Below are positions 1 through 11,769 of a stretch of DNA of 64,000 bases, piece after piece. The position numbers were made by a program, and so were the translations under genes. Source of the stretch: Coptis chinensis (Eukaryota; Streptophyta; Magnoliopsida; Ranunculales; Ranunculaceae); contig CM027378.1 of the NCBI GenBank assembly GCA_015680905.1, positions 88,193,501 to 88,257,500 of the forward strand, written 5' to 3'. The number at the start of each line of letters is the position of its first letter. Position 1 is the stretch's first letter. The notes beneath the pieces were generated by a model. That model saw nothing but the letters and a program-made list of their open reading frames with translations. It had not been told where the DNA came from and did not search any database.

Positions 1-200
1 GGTGTGCATGGATATTCGATTATCCGAACCAAATCAGAACCAAAACCATTTATAGCGGTTATGGGTCCTAAATTATTAGACCCATTAAAAGTGGGTCTTC
101 AAGAATCGAACCCGTTAGAATCTAATAGTAAACAATCGGTGGGTACCAGAACCGAAACCAGAATCATAACCGATTATTATGATTTTGATATATAAAATTT
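1..200. repeat. Degenerate dispersed repeat, cut by the window start
   Basis: The first 200 bases are rich in GGTT/AACC-type words (AACCAAA, GAACCG, AACCGATT) and begin with GGTGTGCATGG, a style common at the ends of plant non-autonomous DNA elements. A related word set appears in reverse orientation at about 21190-21390. The open frame here has no recognisable domain and I do not regard it as a gene. The family is uncertain. Confidence 0.3.
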
Positions 201-837
201 AGTATTATATTATACTAAATAAATGCAAACCTAAACATTATAATATATAGTTTTTTTTTTTTAAGTGTAAAAGTCAACTAAATATATAGGGTAGCATAAT
301 AGTTAATGTATGTTTCATAATATTACATTGAACATGTGTATTATAAATATTAATAATAATGTCAACAACTACACGCAAGTATACTATGAATTAATTAATA
401 CACTGTATATATTAACTAATAAACGTGTACATGATAATATTTATATAAGTGCACGTACTTAATATATTACACGTGTATATGTTAACAATTGTAGTATATA
501 TACTTAATATATACATATGATAATGAATGCGTGCAATGCTAACAATTGTAGTATATATACTTATTCTACGTGTTAAAATTTAGTGTGTAATATATATTTA
601 TATATGACGTATATATGTATGTCTAGTATAATGTACACGTGTTCCATTTGAAATAAATGCAAGTTAATACATGCGTACGTCCAATTTATGAGATGTATTT
701 AAAGTTTTTAGAAAACTTTCAAAGATTATTAAATTTAAGACCATTAGAAATGTTATTGTCACACTAAAAAACAACTTTTATATCGGTTATGTAATTAAAA
801 AAATGTAATTTTAGTAATAATAATGTACAAGCTTTCG
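201..837. other. AT-rich filler with no recognisable feature
   Basis: Very AT-rich sequence with short repeated words (CAATTGTAGTATATATAC occurs twice, near 486 and 544). I see no coding frame, RNA gene or transposon end. Confidence 0.5.
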
Positions 838-2469
838 AACCCGTCCTACGAATGGGTGTCGTTATATTAAAGTATTCTAAAAAATATTAGCAACTATACA
901 TAGCTATGAGATATGAAAATTATATTAATCACTCATTCAAATTTTTTACACTACTCTCTATAAAAATAAAGCACCAAACCTTGATAAAACTCATCGACTT
1001 CTTTTTGTTGTTAGGTTTAATAATAGAAGTTTGATTGAAGTTTTGTAAGAATATACAATGTACTTAAATAACAATGTATTCCCAATCATAATAAAAGAAT
1101 TATAATAAACACTGCTTAAAATGCAAAACAATATTTGTCGAAACATTTATTCCCTATGCATATAATACAAACATGTTTTAGGGTTATTAGTTCAATGCAT
1201 TTGCATCAAGTTTCTGATTTTTCATTAATTATTCTTTGAGGTTAGTTCAATATAGTACGTTGCATCCAGTTTCCAATTTCTCATTAATTATTCTTTGAGG
1301 TTAATTCAATGCAGTTGCATCAAGTTTCCGATTTCCCGTTAATTATTATTTGAGGTTAGTTCAGTTTGCATCCACTTTATGAAGGTTCCCGTTAGTTATT
1401 CATTAAGGTTAATTCAGTATATTTACATCCAGTTTTCGATGTTTCGTTAATTAGTCTTTGAGAATAGTTCATTGCATTTGCATCCAGGTTCTAATCTCCC
1501 GTTAATTACTCTTTAAGGTTAGTTCAATACATCTGCATCCAGTTTCTGATTTCCTGTTAGTTATTTTTTTAGGTTAGTTCGATAGTTTACAGTTTATAAA
1601 TATTTATGTTTTGAGGTCAGTGCGATGCAATTACATCCGGCTTCCGATTTCATGTTAACTATTCTTTGAGGTTATTTCAATGCATTTGCATCCAATTTCT
1701 GATTTCCCATTAATTAATCTCTGATTATTTTAGTTTAATGTAGTTACATCTAGTTTCTGATTTTCCGTTAATTATTCTTTGAGGTTAATTCAATGCAATT
1801 GCATCCAATTTCTGATTTTTATGTTAATTGTTCTTTGAGGTTAGTTCAATGCATTTGCATCAAGTTTCCGATTTCCCGTTAATTATTTTTTGAGGTTAGT
1901 TCAATGCAGTTACATCAAATTTATAATTTCCCATTAATTATTCATTTAGGTTAGTTCAGTGCAGTTTCATCCATTTTTTAATGTTTTGTTAATTAGTCTT
2001 TGAGATTAGTTCATTACATTTGCATCCAGTTTCCAATTTGTCATTAATAACTCTTTAAGGTTAGTTCAATACATCTACATCTAGTTTCTAATTATTTATG
2101 CTTTGAGGTTAGTTCGATACAATTATATCCGGTTTCTGATTTCCTATTAACTATTATTTGAGGTTATTTCAATGCATTTGCATTTAGTTTTCGATTTTTC
2201 ACTAATTATTCTATGATGTTAGTTCAATGTAGTTGCATTCGGTTTTTGATTTTCTGTTAATTATTTTTTGAGTTTAGTTCAATGCATTTGCTTCCAGTTT
2301 CCGGTTTTCCATTATTTATTATTTGAAGTTTGTTTGATATATTTACATACCATTTCTGATTTCCCGTTAAATATTTTTCAAGGATTTGCATCCAATTTCT
2401 AATTTCCCGTTAGTTATTCTCTGACGTTAGTTTAATGCAATTGCATCCAGTTTCCGAATTCTAGTTAAT

Positions 2470-3083
2470 TACTTTTTGAGTTTAGTTAATTATATTTCCA
2501 TAAAATTTCCGATTTCCCATTAATTACTCTTTGAGCTCAGTTATGTATTTGAATCCAGTTTCGCGATTTCCTTTTAATTATCCAATGTAATGTGTAATAC
2601 CAACTTCTACTAATCCATTTGTAGTGTTCTTGCAAACATGACATAAAAAATAAATTATGCTTGATTTACTATGTGGAATAATCGAAGATTATCCAGCTCC
2701 CGATTTCCCGTTAATTATTTTTTAAATTATGCATGACTCATTATGTGGAATCTTCAAAGATTATCTACGAACGGGTACTTTTTGAGTTTAGTTTATTATA
2801 TTTCCATAAAGTTTCCGATTTCCCATTAATTACTCTTTGAGCTCAGTTATGTATTTGAATCCAGTTTCCCGATTTCCTTTTAATTATCCAATGTAATGTG
2901 TAATACCAACTTCTACTAATCCATTTGTAGTGTTCTTGCAAACATGACATAAAAAATAAATTATGCTTGATTTACTATGTAGAATCACCGAAGATTATCC
3001 AGCTCCCGATTTCCCGTTAATTATTTTTTAAATTATGTATGACTCATTATGTGGAATCTTCAAAGATTATCTACGAACGGGTG
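2470..3083. repeat. 308-bp tandem duplication within the array
   Basis: The block starting ACTTTTTGAGTTTAGTT near 2469 and ending near the GAACGGG at 2776 is repeated almost base for base at about 2778-3083. Differences are a handful of substitutions, which makes this duplication younger than the surrounding 56-bp units. Confidence 0.8.
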
Positions 3084-3300
3084 TTGTTATATTAACTATT
3101 CTGAAAAATATTTGCATATATGCAGAACTATTATATATTAATATTATATTGATCACTCATCCAAATTTCTTATAACATAAAAACCCCAGTCTCCATTAAA
3201 AAACAAAAGAACTCGCCTTTGATAAAACTCTTCAGCTTCATTTTGTTGTTTAATAATATAAGTTTGATTGAAGTTTTGTGAGATTGCCTAATAAGGTGAA

Positions 3301-3304
<4 letters not shown>

Positions 3305-3349
<45 letters not shown>
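3305..3349. repeat. (TA)n microsatellite
   Basis: An uninterrupted TA run of about 44 bases inside the second copy of the array spacer. The first copy of the spacer lacks it, so the expansion followed the duplication. The minus-strand frame reading YIYIYI here is a translation of this run and not a protein. Confidence 0.9.
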
Positions 3350-3352
<3 letters not shown>

Positions 3353-3580
3353 CCAAGGAGTTCTCAATCATATGGAAAAAGATAAGATAAACATCATTTT
3401 AAATGTAAAATTATACTTACCGAGACATTCCCACAACATATAACTCAACTATGTTTTGAGGCTAGCTAGTTTAATGCATTTGCATCCAATTTCTGATTTT
3501 CCGTTATTTATATTTTGAGGTTAGTTCAATGCAGTTGCATCCAATTTTTGATTCCCGTTATTTATTTTTTGAGGTTATAT

Positions 3581-4005
3581 CACTACTACAGAAAAGCCCA
3601 TATACCACTGTTATTTACAGTAGTAAAAAGCCTTTAGCCACTGTTTTCATACCGTGGTAACAACCACCGTGACAAATACTTCTAACAAAACTGTGGGGAA
3701 AAATATCTCTTATATACCACGGTTTTTAGTAAAACAGTGGTATTAGAATTTACAAAACGTGGTTAATAGCCCGAAAAATCTGCTATATTCGATGTGAACC
3801 GTGGGAAATATGATGATATATACCACGGTTAGATACAAACCGTGGGTTATATAAACTGATATATACCACGGTTGGATACAAACCGTGGGTTATATAAACT
3901 GATATATATAAACTGATATATACCACAGTTGGATACAAACCGTGGGAAATAAATATGATATATATGACGGTTGGATACAAACCGTGGTTTATATTATTTT
4001 TTTTT
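3581..4005. repeat. CACTA left terminus and palindromic subterminal repeats
   Basis: After the terminal repeat, a roughly 43-bp unit recurs about five times between 3790 and 4000. Each unit holds CCACGGTT, then about seven bases, then AACCGTGG, so every unit is an imperfect hairpin. Units are joined by TTATATAAACTGATATATA. In the En/Spm superfamily, subterminal repeats are binding sites for the TNPA-type protein; that these repeats play the same role is inference. The same set appears in copy 2 at 51315-51750. Confidence 0.75.
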
Positions 4006-4589
4006 TAAATAAAAGCCCCTAATTATTTGATTCTAATCATATTCATTCAACCTGCAACCTGCCCATTTTCACCATATATATCCACACTGGATTTAAAAAC
4101 ACATTGCTCAAATGAACAATTCATAGTGCAACACAAACAAAAGAAATAAATTTAGACATCCAACACGAAGACATTGAATTGCTAAAAGAGTTTTGAACTT
4201 TTTTGAGTCATCAATAATGAAAGAAACATCGAAATTTACTTGTTCTATCAAAATAATAATGACCTAAGTTGTTGCATCAATCAAAAAAGCAATCTATTTG
4301 TTCTATCTAAAATATAAAAAAAAAAAATGGTGAGACCAAGCACCACACCTTAACTGGAATGGGTCAAAACCTAGCTAAGACTCGACGCTTGGCTCAAACA
4401 CTCCATTATCTTTGGATGAATCTAAGAATTTCAAGTCGAACAACATCAAGTTCCTCTTGTGTGTATGTAGCTTTAAGAGATAGATTTGTCATCCTTGCGA
4501 TCAAAAAATCAAAAAGTATATAATAACTAAAAAGGAAGAGTAACACAAAATATAGAATACTAGTGTATGATAAATTATACCTTATTTTC

Positions 4590-6041
4590 AAAAGAATTAT
4601 CTGAACAAGCTTCTATTATTTCTCTCATAAACTTCATTACGTAATACCCACACTCTTTACTACCAGGTTGGTACGGGCCCTAAGTACAAACATGGAAAAT
4701 ATTCATAAGTACATATTTTTCCAAACACACAGTATGTATGTATAAGAATTTAATTTGTTTATTACCATAATATTCTCCCACTTCACTGGACCTTTACTTC
4801 CTTTCCCTTCAAGTCTTTCTATTTTCATGACCGCTCTTCAAAATAAGATCAATGTAAAACCTAATTAGCAAGTAAAAGATAAGCACGTAATGATCTAATT
4901 ATTTCATATACATACACACTCATGACAAACCTGTTAAAATAGATATCCATATCATTTGAGGGCAGATTATGCATCGAATCCAACCAATTAAAAGTCATCC
5001 ATGATAAATTAATGGCAATCAAAACCCAATGTCCACTACAAAAAGATCGAGGCATGTGTGGTTAAAAAGAAAAATTAGACATTAAAACTACAATATACAT
5101 TTCAATGAAAATGATAAAACATGGATAGTATTAAAAATATAAGACAATATCCTTACCCTGGATTATAAGGGATAAGAACAACTCTTTTTCCACTTGTATT
5201 CTGCAAGCTCTCCACGATAATTTGAGTTTTCTCATTCCCATTAGCTCTTGTGAAAGATAAAGGGTTTACAAATCCGACGACATCACGACAACTCACAAAT
5301 TCGTCATAAAGAATCCTAGAGAAAATAAAATAAAATAATCATAATTACTAAAACTAAAGATGAATATCTAAGATTTACGATAACACCAACAATGAAGTTT
5401 TGTAGATATTCTAACCTCATGTATACCACCAAAATAGCAGCATCTAACCAACCCATGTTACATACATCCATTATATCGGTTTTCTCCATAATGAAACTAC
5501 CCATATTATCTCCAAACAATTCTCCTCCTACTGGAAAATGTATCGAACCTTGGTCCCCTGGAAGCGCCATATTGAGGAATCCCACAAACGAATCTATTGC
5601 ACCTTGATTATGACTATCACTAGTTTGATTTTTACTTCCCTAAATTAAAAATTCAGAACAACCAATTATTAAAAGAGAAGCCAAATTCAGAAATCGATCA
5701 TATAACTTCATATAAAAGAATCTTGTTATTTACCTCAATGTCGTCTTTATAATTGACATGGTCCTTTAGCCAAGGAACTTGTGCGCCAAGAGCATCTGCG
5801 ACATATCTAAGCTCCTCATTCACTTGTATAGGAAGAGCAAGACGACCAGCTTCTTCAGAAACAAGCGATACAACCGCCGAACACACCTAACATTATCGAG
5901 TCCCAAAGGGTAACCGTGAATTTCTTTTTCGTTTATTTCCCTCAGATACCAAGCCTTCAAAGAAAACAATATTTGATCGGCCAACCGCAGCCAAATAACA
6001 TTCTTTTTCCTATATAAATGTCTAAGTATCATAATAAGCAC
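4590..6041 (-). pseudogene. Ulp1-like C48 cysteine protease domain, C-terminal part of the second CACTA gene
   Basis: Minus-strand exon-like pieces read in order: a segment with NMGWLDAAIL (about 5400-5585); RVVLIPYNPG (about 5160-5316); GHWVLIAIN followed by WLDSMHN (about 4950-5040); then GPYQPGSKECGYYVMKFMRE (about 4600-4682). These match the Ulp1/SENP catalytic core. The histidine is in HWVL, the aspartate in WLDS, the oxyanion glutamine in YQPGS and the nucleophile in ECGYYV, so all key residues are visible. Ulp1 proteases remove SUMO-like modifiers; domesticated and transposon-borne relatives are widespread in plants. The pieces are separated by intron-like AT-rich DNA with GT/AG edges. 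The upstream piece 5698-6041 is less clear. Copy 2 holds the same block at about 52340-53781. Why a transposon keeps it is unknown; a role in protecting transposase or chromatin targeting is speculation. Confidence 0.75.
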
Positions 6042-6662
6042 ACGACATTATATTTTAATAACATATTACGATAAACTACAATTTACCTCCCTAGACCAAA
6101 TGTTTGACCCGTGTTTTTCTTATTTGCCTTGTTCACATGATCAAATTGAGCCAAATTACACTCTAGGCCCTACAATTGAAGTATAAATCTTAGAACCATT
6201 TTAAAATTATATATATAACGTGTAAAATACTACTTACCTCTCCTAGACCAGATGTTAGACCCTGAAATGGTGTTTGACCCCGTGTTTTATTCTTATTTGC
6301 CTTGTTCACACGATCAGATTGAGCCAAATTACACTCTAGGCCCTACAATTGAAGTATAATCTTAGAACCACGCAACATTATTAAAATTATATATATCACG
6401 TGTAAAATGCTACTTGCCTGTCCTAGACCAGATGTTGGCCTCGAAAATGGTGTTTGACCTTCTTGTGTTTTCTTATTTGCTTTGTTACCATGATCCTTTT
6501 TGGGCTTTGATGGGGTTGGGTTGCCTTCCCAATTTTTTTCAACTATTAGTCAGAAAAATAAAATTTGTAGTTAGAAGGTCGGAATGCATAAAATGGTTGG
6601 GTCAAACTGTTGTTGCACAAACACTAGATGCAACGATGAAGGATGTGCAAATAGATGGCAGG

Positions 6663-7563
6663 TTACCAATAAAAAAAATAAAAGAAACATTCACAGTAGT
6701 AACTTACTTGCTGAGCATTTTTAACTAATCTACCAGATTGATGTTTGCCAGATGAGTATATCGTATGATCAATATTGACACTCGTATTGCTGTTTGAAGA
6801 GATTTTTTCAGATGGTAAGGAATTATCTTTGTCCTCCAACCTTCTGACTCTATCCAACAACAACCTAACATCTTCCTGAAGACGGTAGTTTTGGTCCCGT
6901 TGCTCCTGAATTGTCGATTCCAACTTCGTAACATGTTCCTTTGAGCCACGTTTGTTAACGTGGAAATATGTGGTGGGAGTGATCCCCTTTCCAACTGCTC
7001 GAGTGCGACCAGGATGCTCGGGTGTGCCCAATGCTAGAGTTAAGATGTCCTTACTTCCTTCAATAACTACCTTTCCCTCCTCCACTTCCTTAGTCAGCAC
7101 ATCCTTCAATTAAGTTTTGAAGTAAACAAGGATTTAGCAAATCCAAATCACAACAAGCATTCATGTCTAACATTAAAACATAATAATAAACGATTAGAAA
7201 ACTTACAATCTTTTCAGCCACTCTTTCCGTAGCTACTTCAATATATTTTCCTTTTTTTGAGTAAGCTCTTTTCCATATTGAAGGCCTTCGATTTTTTCCA
7301 TTAAAGGATGGTCCCAACTCTTTTTTCTATGGTTACAAAATAATCACGCAAACGACAGGGTTAATACGGTGCATGTCTTCGAAACTCTTAGAGGTTTATC
7401 ATACCCAAACAAATTAACAAAGTGCCTACGGGTATAAATGTCGAGACAGACAATGTACTCACCAATTGTTCTCCAATATCAGCAAATCCCGTCTTCCCCG
7501 TCCTATGGTTATATACTTTTGCTGCTTTCGCGCCGGCACGTGAATTAAGTTTGCTAATTTCCT
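6663..7563 (-). pseudogene. TNP1/TNPA-type protein, C-terminal conserved exons and coiled coil
   Basis: Three minus-strand exon-like segments match the conserved tail of Ptta/En/Spm-type second proteins. EISKLNSRAGAKAAKVYNHR leads into KTGFADIGEQL (about 7450-7563); WKRAYSKKGKYIE with ATERVAEKI follows (about 7203-7317); the signature ALGTPEHPGRTRAVGKGITP ends in TTYF (within 6663-7109). The last segment continues with a heptad-like stretch, HVTKLESTIQEQ and LQEDVRLLLDRVRRLEDK, predicted as a coiled coil and probably a dimerisation arm. The segments lie just upstream of the Ulp1-like block on the same strand, so one spliced gene is the simplest reading. Cargo DNA separates them from the N-terminal Transposase_24 part at 11.8-12.4 kb. 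Confidence 0.75.
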
Positions 7564-8299
7564 GGAAAACATGGAATTAGTTGTCTTTAGGAATAAAAAA
7601 CAATATATGGGTAGGAATAAAAAACAATATATGGGTTTAAAGGAGAACACCGAGTAGTAGAAGTTACGCTTCATAAATGAGTGGCATGAGTAGAGAGATT
7701 TGTGAGAATCCTCCTCCCCGCACACACTCCTTCTTCAATGCTAATGTCATCTTTGGAAGCAATCCACATATTTATTAACCATGTAACAGAGTTTCTTGAC
7801 TTCAATATAAACTATAAACACTAATGGAGACGCAGTTTAAATCTAAATTTAGCAAACTGCTACTATGATGACCAAAGCAGGACTAAAAACCTCATGAGAA
7901 AAGAAAAAAAAGTTGATAATAACTCTTGGAGCAGGAATGCAAGATGCGTAGAGGGGAATGAACATGTAATGTTGTTGTCCATGTATTGTGAATAAAATAT
8001 GACTATATATATGAGTCTTGATAGACAATATGCAAAGGCCAAAACAGTTGATAATGATCTGACAAAATTCAAAAGATTTGTTTAACAAAGTGACTAGCTT
8101 CGGAAGGTAAACTTATTGGACCCAATGCCCTGCAGACAAGTGCTGCTCCTGTCCACAACAGCAACGATTGAATATAAGAGGACATTGCATAATGTGTGCT
8201 ACTCTTTTTCCAGCTACTATCGTTGTGACGACGGAGGAAAATGTTCCTACTATGACGCAGAAGTGGCACTAAGCCCCATACATCTTCTGGAGACAATAT

Positions 8300-8465
8300 A
8301 GGCAAAGTCACGGAACTGGTAGATGCCATTGGTGCAGAGATACCTCCCTGAAGCTGATGGAGTCTCAAAGAGAAGCACTTGGGCGATAGATACATCCTTC
8401 ACATGCACTGCCCCAAGCCAATGATACTCCTGTGTGTCCTTGGATCCCTGTAATACCATTCAAGA
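8300..8465 (-). pseudogene. Captured cinnamoyl-CoA-reductase-like exon
   Basis: The minus strand reads LQGSKDTQEYHWLGAVHVKD, then VSIAQVLLFETPSASGRYLC and TNGIYQFRDFA. This is the pattern of plant extended short-chain dehydrogenases of the cinnamoyl-CoA reductase / dihydroflavonol reductase type (GAVHVKDVAxAQ, SGRYLCTN). The catalytic SYK motif and N-terminal NADP-binding region are absent, so only one exon's worth is present. After FRDFA the match fades. It lies inside the CACTA element between the two halves of the second transposon gene, on that gene's strand. A more damaged counterpart sits near 56750-56800 in copy 2. A fusion transcript with the transposon gene is possible but not shown. 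Confidence 0.65.
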
Positions 8466-8521
8466 GGACCTTACCCTAGAGAACTAAAAGGGAGGGAATT
8501 GGATATCTCTCCTCAACTCTT

Positions 8522-8580
8522 CGCTAGAAGCCATCAATGTTCGAACCTATGACCAATCAGTTAACAGCCCATGACTGAAC
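8522..8580 (-). other. tRNA-Asn-like relic (weak)
   Basis: The minus strand contains GGCTGTTAACTGATTGGTC followed by ATAGGTTCGAAC. This resembles the anticodon arm (GTT) and T arm of a plant tRNA-Asn. The D arm and a matching acceptor stem are not visible. It is probably a remnant or a chance resemblance. Confidence 0.3.
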
Positions 8581-8599
8581 AAAAGAAAAAAAATCAGAA

Positions 8600-10900
8600 A
8601 TAAGAAACTTATCTTTGACTTGAACTTCACTTTCCAACTTGTTAGGAGTAGGGGCTTTCACTGGAACTAAAACTCTATCTTATGTTCAACTCGGCTTCCT
8701 TCTCTTTCTTTCTCTCTTGCTTCTTAAGGAAAGCAATCGATGGATTGGATCATCCTGGGGCAGTGGGGGATTGAGCTCGGGCCGGGCCTGATGAAAGCAC
8801 TACGACGAGACTCGTTCTCGGGTAACCAAGCCGAAGGTTTGAACTAAGGTGATTTCCGGAAGTGAAAACACATTGTATCCCTCGCTCACTTCCTCTCAAT
8901 GTATTTCTTCCTTCGCCTTTTTGGGGCTATGGAAGGTACTGCCTTGCCCAAAGCTACCAAAGAAACTGGAACCCTTGAAAGAACATGGATTTCAACCAAG
9001 GTGCCAGCACAAGAAGAGATTTTTTTACCACAGATGTTAATAATCATCGGTCGGAAAGTCATTTAGACCCTTTTTTCCTCTATTATCTTATGTTGAGGTC
9101 CCGGTATCCAATCTCATAGGGTATAGGTTCTGGTCTAAGCCTGAACTGCTTAATCCCACGGGAGAGAGTATGTGCATGAGTTTAAGGTACTTCATCCTCA
9201 CAGGACACACTCTTCGTATCCCTCTTATTGAGTGAGGACTTATTTGATTCGATTGGCCTTTTTACCCGAAAATACGGAATAAATGGCTTTTATGCGTATG
9301 CTCCTACACCAGTTACTACAACAGCCAATATACTTTTTTCTTTATTTCCTTACTTTACTTTGGTTCAAAAACTAGTGGAGCTAGGAGATTCGGTTGTTTA
9401 ACCTGAGGCAATGAAATTGTTGCGATGGAAGGTCGCTCCCTTTGCTTGTATTCCTCGGTCTCGCCGCTTTCTCTCGATTGATCGGGATCGGTTCATTATG
9501 CAGTGCGTGTGCGGTTTTAGTGCCTCTTACCGCCCTATCTCTAGGATTATGTGACTGGTCTCGCTGACTTAACCGCTGACAAATGCATTTTTTCTTCTAT
9601 GTAAGGATGGATGATAATGGGTTTCGCCATCCTCATAGCCGAAAAGCCGATCTACTCTCTCCACAAAGGTGTACAATCCGGTAAAATCTGTGGTTCTTTA
9701 AGTTCATTCACTGTTCTTACTTTCTCTAATCATTTCTTCCATTATGATATAATGAGCATGGGTTTACTAAAAAGGAGAAGCCACTTAGACGAAAAGAAAG
9801 AAGAAAGAAAGTCACTTTCGACTCACTAAAGGCTGCGGATCTGCGGGGAGAAATAGAGCTCGTTGAATCCGTGGATATAGACCGCAGAAACCTCTATGTT
9901 CATCTGCTTGACTTGTAGTTGCCCTTCTCTTGCTTGGCCTGAATGCAAGAAGTAGTTGAATCGATCTATCGAGTTGAAGCGGCAGCCAGTTGATTAAGTT
10001 TCATCAAGAATGAGGGGGAATTTCATTGCAATTACTAGGTGTCCACGGCACTTTGGTACCGTCAAGTTCGGTTAAATCGGGGTCTCAATTCATCGTTTAT
10101 GAAGTCTCTCTCTCTATTGATTGATCTACTGAATCCAACGGCTTGAAGGCTTCAACCGAGCAATCGGACTATAGGCTTGCTTGGTTTAGTCGATCAAACG
10201 TTCAATCTATCTATCATTCATACTTTATCGAGATATTGGGTTGGTCACGAGAGGGGTTTTACTACTTTCGACTAAAAGGGAAGGATAGAAAACGCCACTT
10301 GACCCTAAGGGACTACAGAGAGCTGTGTCGCTAGCCTTAAAAAAGAATGCGATAGGTTTCATGGTTCGGGAGATGCAATAGAGCGAGTTTCAGCGGTTGA
10401 TCTAGTTTCATCGATTATCTAGTTGAAGCGGATTCGTGATTGATGAAAGAAACCAAAGCAAGGAAGGCAGTCCTTGGCTTACGAATGGCCCCATATCCCG
10501 GCTAGTCAAGATATACACAGTTCTGTCACAGTATAGACACAGTTGCAACAAACTATGTTACATCCGCAGTATAGACACGATTGCAACAAACTATGTTACA
10601 TCACGCGGATAGACCGCGATTGCAACAAACCGCGTGTCTCTAACATAACACACCCTCCATAACATAACACACCCTCCACACAGTTGCAACAAACCATTTT
10701 CCTTTTTCATTATAGCAGCAGAACCTTCTGTTTGTTTACTTTTAAGCGAGTTCTAATAATAACTTCTACTACAATTGTGATTGACGCATAGACTCACACA
10801 ATTTACACCCAAAAGTATATCATCCATCTTTATCGTAGGGGATTGTTCATGCTGTCTAGAACCTAGGAGGTCATGGTTCAAGTCAGAGTCTCTATATGCT
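8600..10900. other. Mitochondrial-looking DNA carried inside the CACTA element
   Basis: Base composition changes from AT-rich transposon sequence to balanced sequence with words such as AGCTCGGGCCGGGCC, AGCACTACGACGAGACTCG, CGGACTATAGGCTTGCTTGG and GAATGGCCCCATATC, in the style of plant mitochondrial intergenic DNA. I recognise no mitochondrial gene in it, and the open frames here are short and without domains. The related block in copy 2 is 56800-59560. The mitochondrial origin is judged by eye and needs a search. Flank 10490-10690 holds short repeated words built on GCAACAAACT and TATAGACAC. Confidence 0.5.
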
Positions 10901-11765
10901 AGTGGTTGCTAGTTCCTATGGACTTACAAATTCTCATTAGGAGTTACAAACTTTTCAGGCACTTGTTAGAATATGCAATCTATACTCTTGATCTTGGATT
11001 ATCCATCAAATACTCTTCACAATCAGTCTAAGGAATGGTACCAGAAGTATCACCAGATACTTCACAATCTAAGGAATCGCACAATACTTCACAATCAGCC
11101 ACTATCACCAGACAATACACCACCCCAAGTGAACACTGGTACCAGAAGTATAGACACACCTGCATGGTTGTCATTTTTTATATGAATCAACTAGTATCAA
11201 TAATAGAAAATCCAATTTAAGATGCATCTTGAAGAAAATACTCATATCGACTAAGGAAGGGGCACCTCTCGCCCATTCTAAGAAAATACTCATAATCCAA
11301 TTCAAGGCCAATAAGCGTAAAGGCAAGTATGGCAATTCATATCAATAGTAGGGGAATGAGAGACAAAGACCAACACTAAATCAGATATGCCCGTAAATGC
11401 TTAATCTTTTTAAAAAGTACAAGGTATCAATGTTCTATACTATTCTAAAAGTTGGCTACTATTTAGGAAAACCTCCTTAACTAGCAGCACCTATTTTAGA
11501 GAGGAAGTAGCAACTGCTATCTAGCAAGCGTCTAGACTCGTGAGACTCGCCCCCAGACTATGACTAAAGAGACTACCAAATTACTACCCACACCCACACC
11601 CAAGAGAAAAATCCAAGATAAAGTAATAGCACATGGGCTGAGGTTTTTAGGATGAAGGCGTTAGGAAGTATCGAGGAAGATAGAATGCTTGTTAACCAGA
11701 AATGAATACAATTATCCAAAACCAATCAAACTAACAAAAATAAGTTATCCTAACCTAAAATTTTG
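10901..11765. other. Transposon-internal non-coding segment, shared by both CACTA copies
   Basis: No coding frame with a recognisable domain. The segment includes ATGGTTCAAGTCAGAG at about 10873, like a pol III box B. It is well conserved at 59640-60575 in copy 2, so it belongs to the element or to cargo taken before the copies separated. Confidence 0.5.
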
Positions 11766-11769
11766 GTGT

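Larger units (their letters stand above)
838..3577. repeat. Compound tandem repeat: 56-bp minisatellite inside a larger repeated unit
   Basis: From about 1189 to 2470 a unit of 55-59 bp recurs roughly two dozen times with moderate divergence. Its consensus words are TTAGTTCAATGCA, TTGCATCCAGTTTC, CGATTTCCCGTTAATTA and TTCTTTGAGG, in that order. A non-minisatellite spacer at 838-1188 recurs, diverged, at about 3075-3465 and is again followed by minisatellite units at 3466-3577. The whole therefore looks like a higher-order repeat of about 2.2 kb. The array is interrupted at 3577/3581 by the CACTA element and continues at 18055. No open frame runs through it. Confidence 0.8.

Noticed and set aside
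1189-2470. Regular 56-bp spacing resembling a CRISPR array
   Set aside because: The whole unit is repeated, not a constant repeat with unique spacers, and the context is a plant genome with no cas genes.
3170-3367. Open frame with a long YIYIYI stretch (also at 21035-21229 and 36639-36857)
   Set aside because: It is the translation of TA microsatellites and has no protein-like flanks.
3783-3980. Repetitive frame YPTVVYISLYNPR as a possible repeat protein
   Set aside because: It is produced by the 43-bp CACTA subterminal repeats; the same artefact appears at 51546-51737.
8522-8580. A functional tRNA-Asn
   Set aside because: Only anticodon-arm and T-arm similarity is present; the D arm and acceptor stem are missing.
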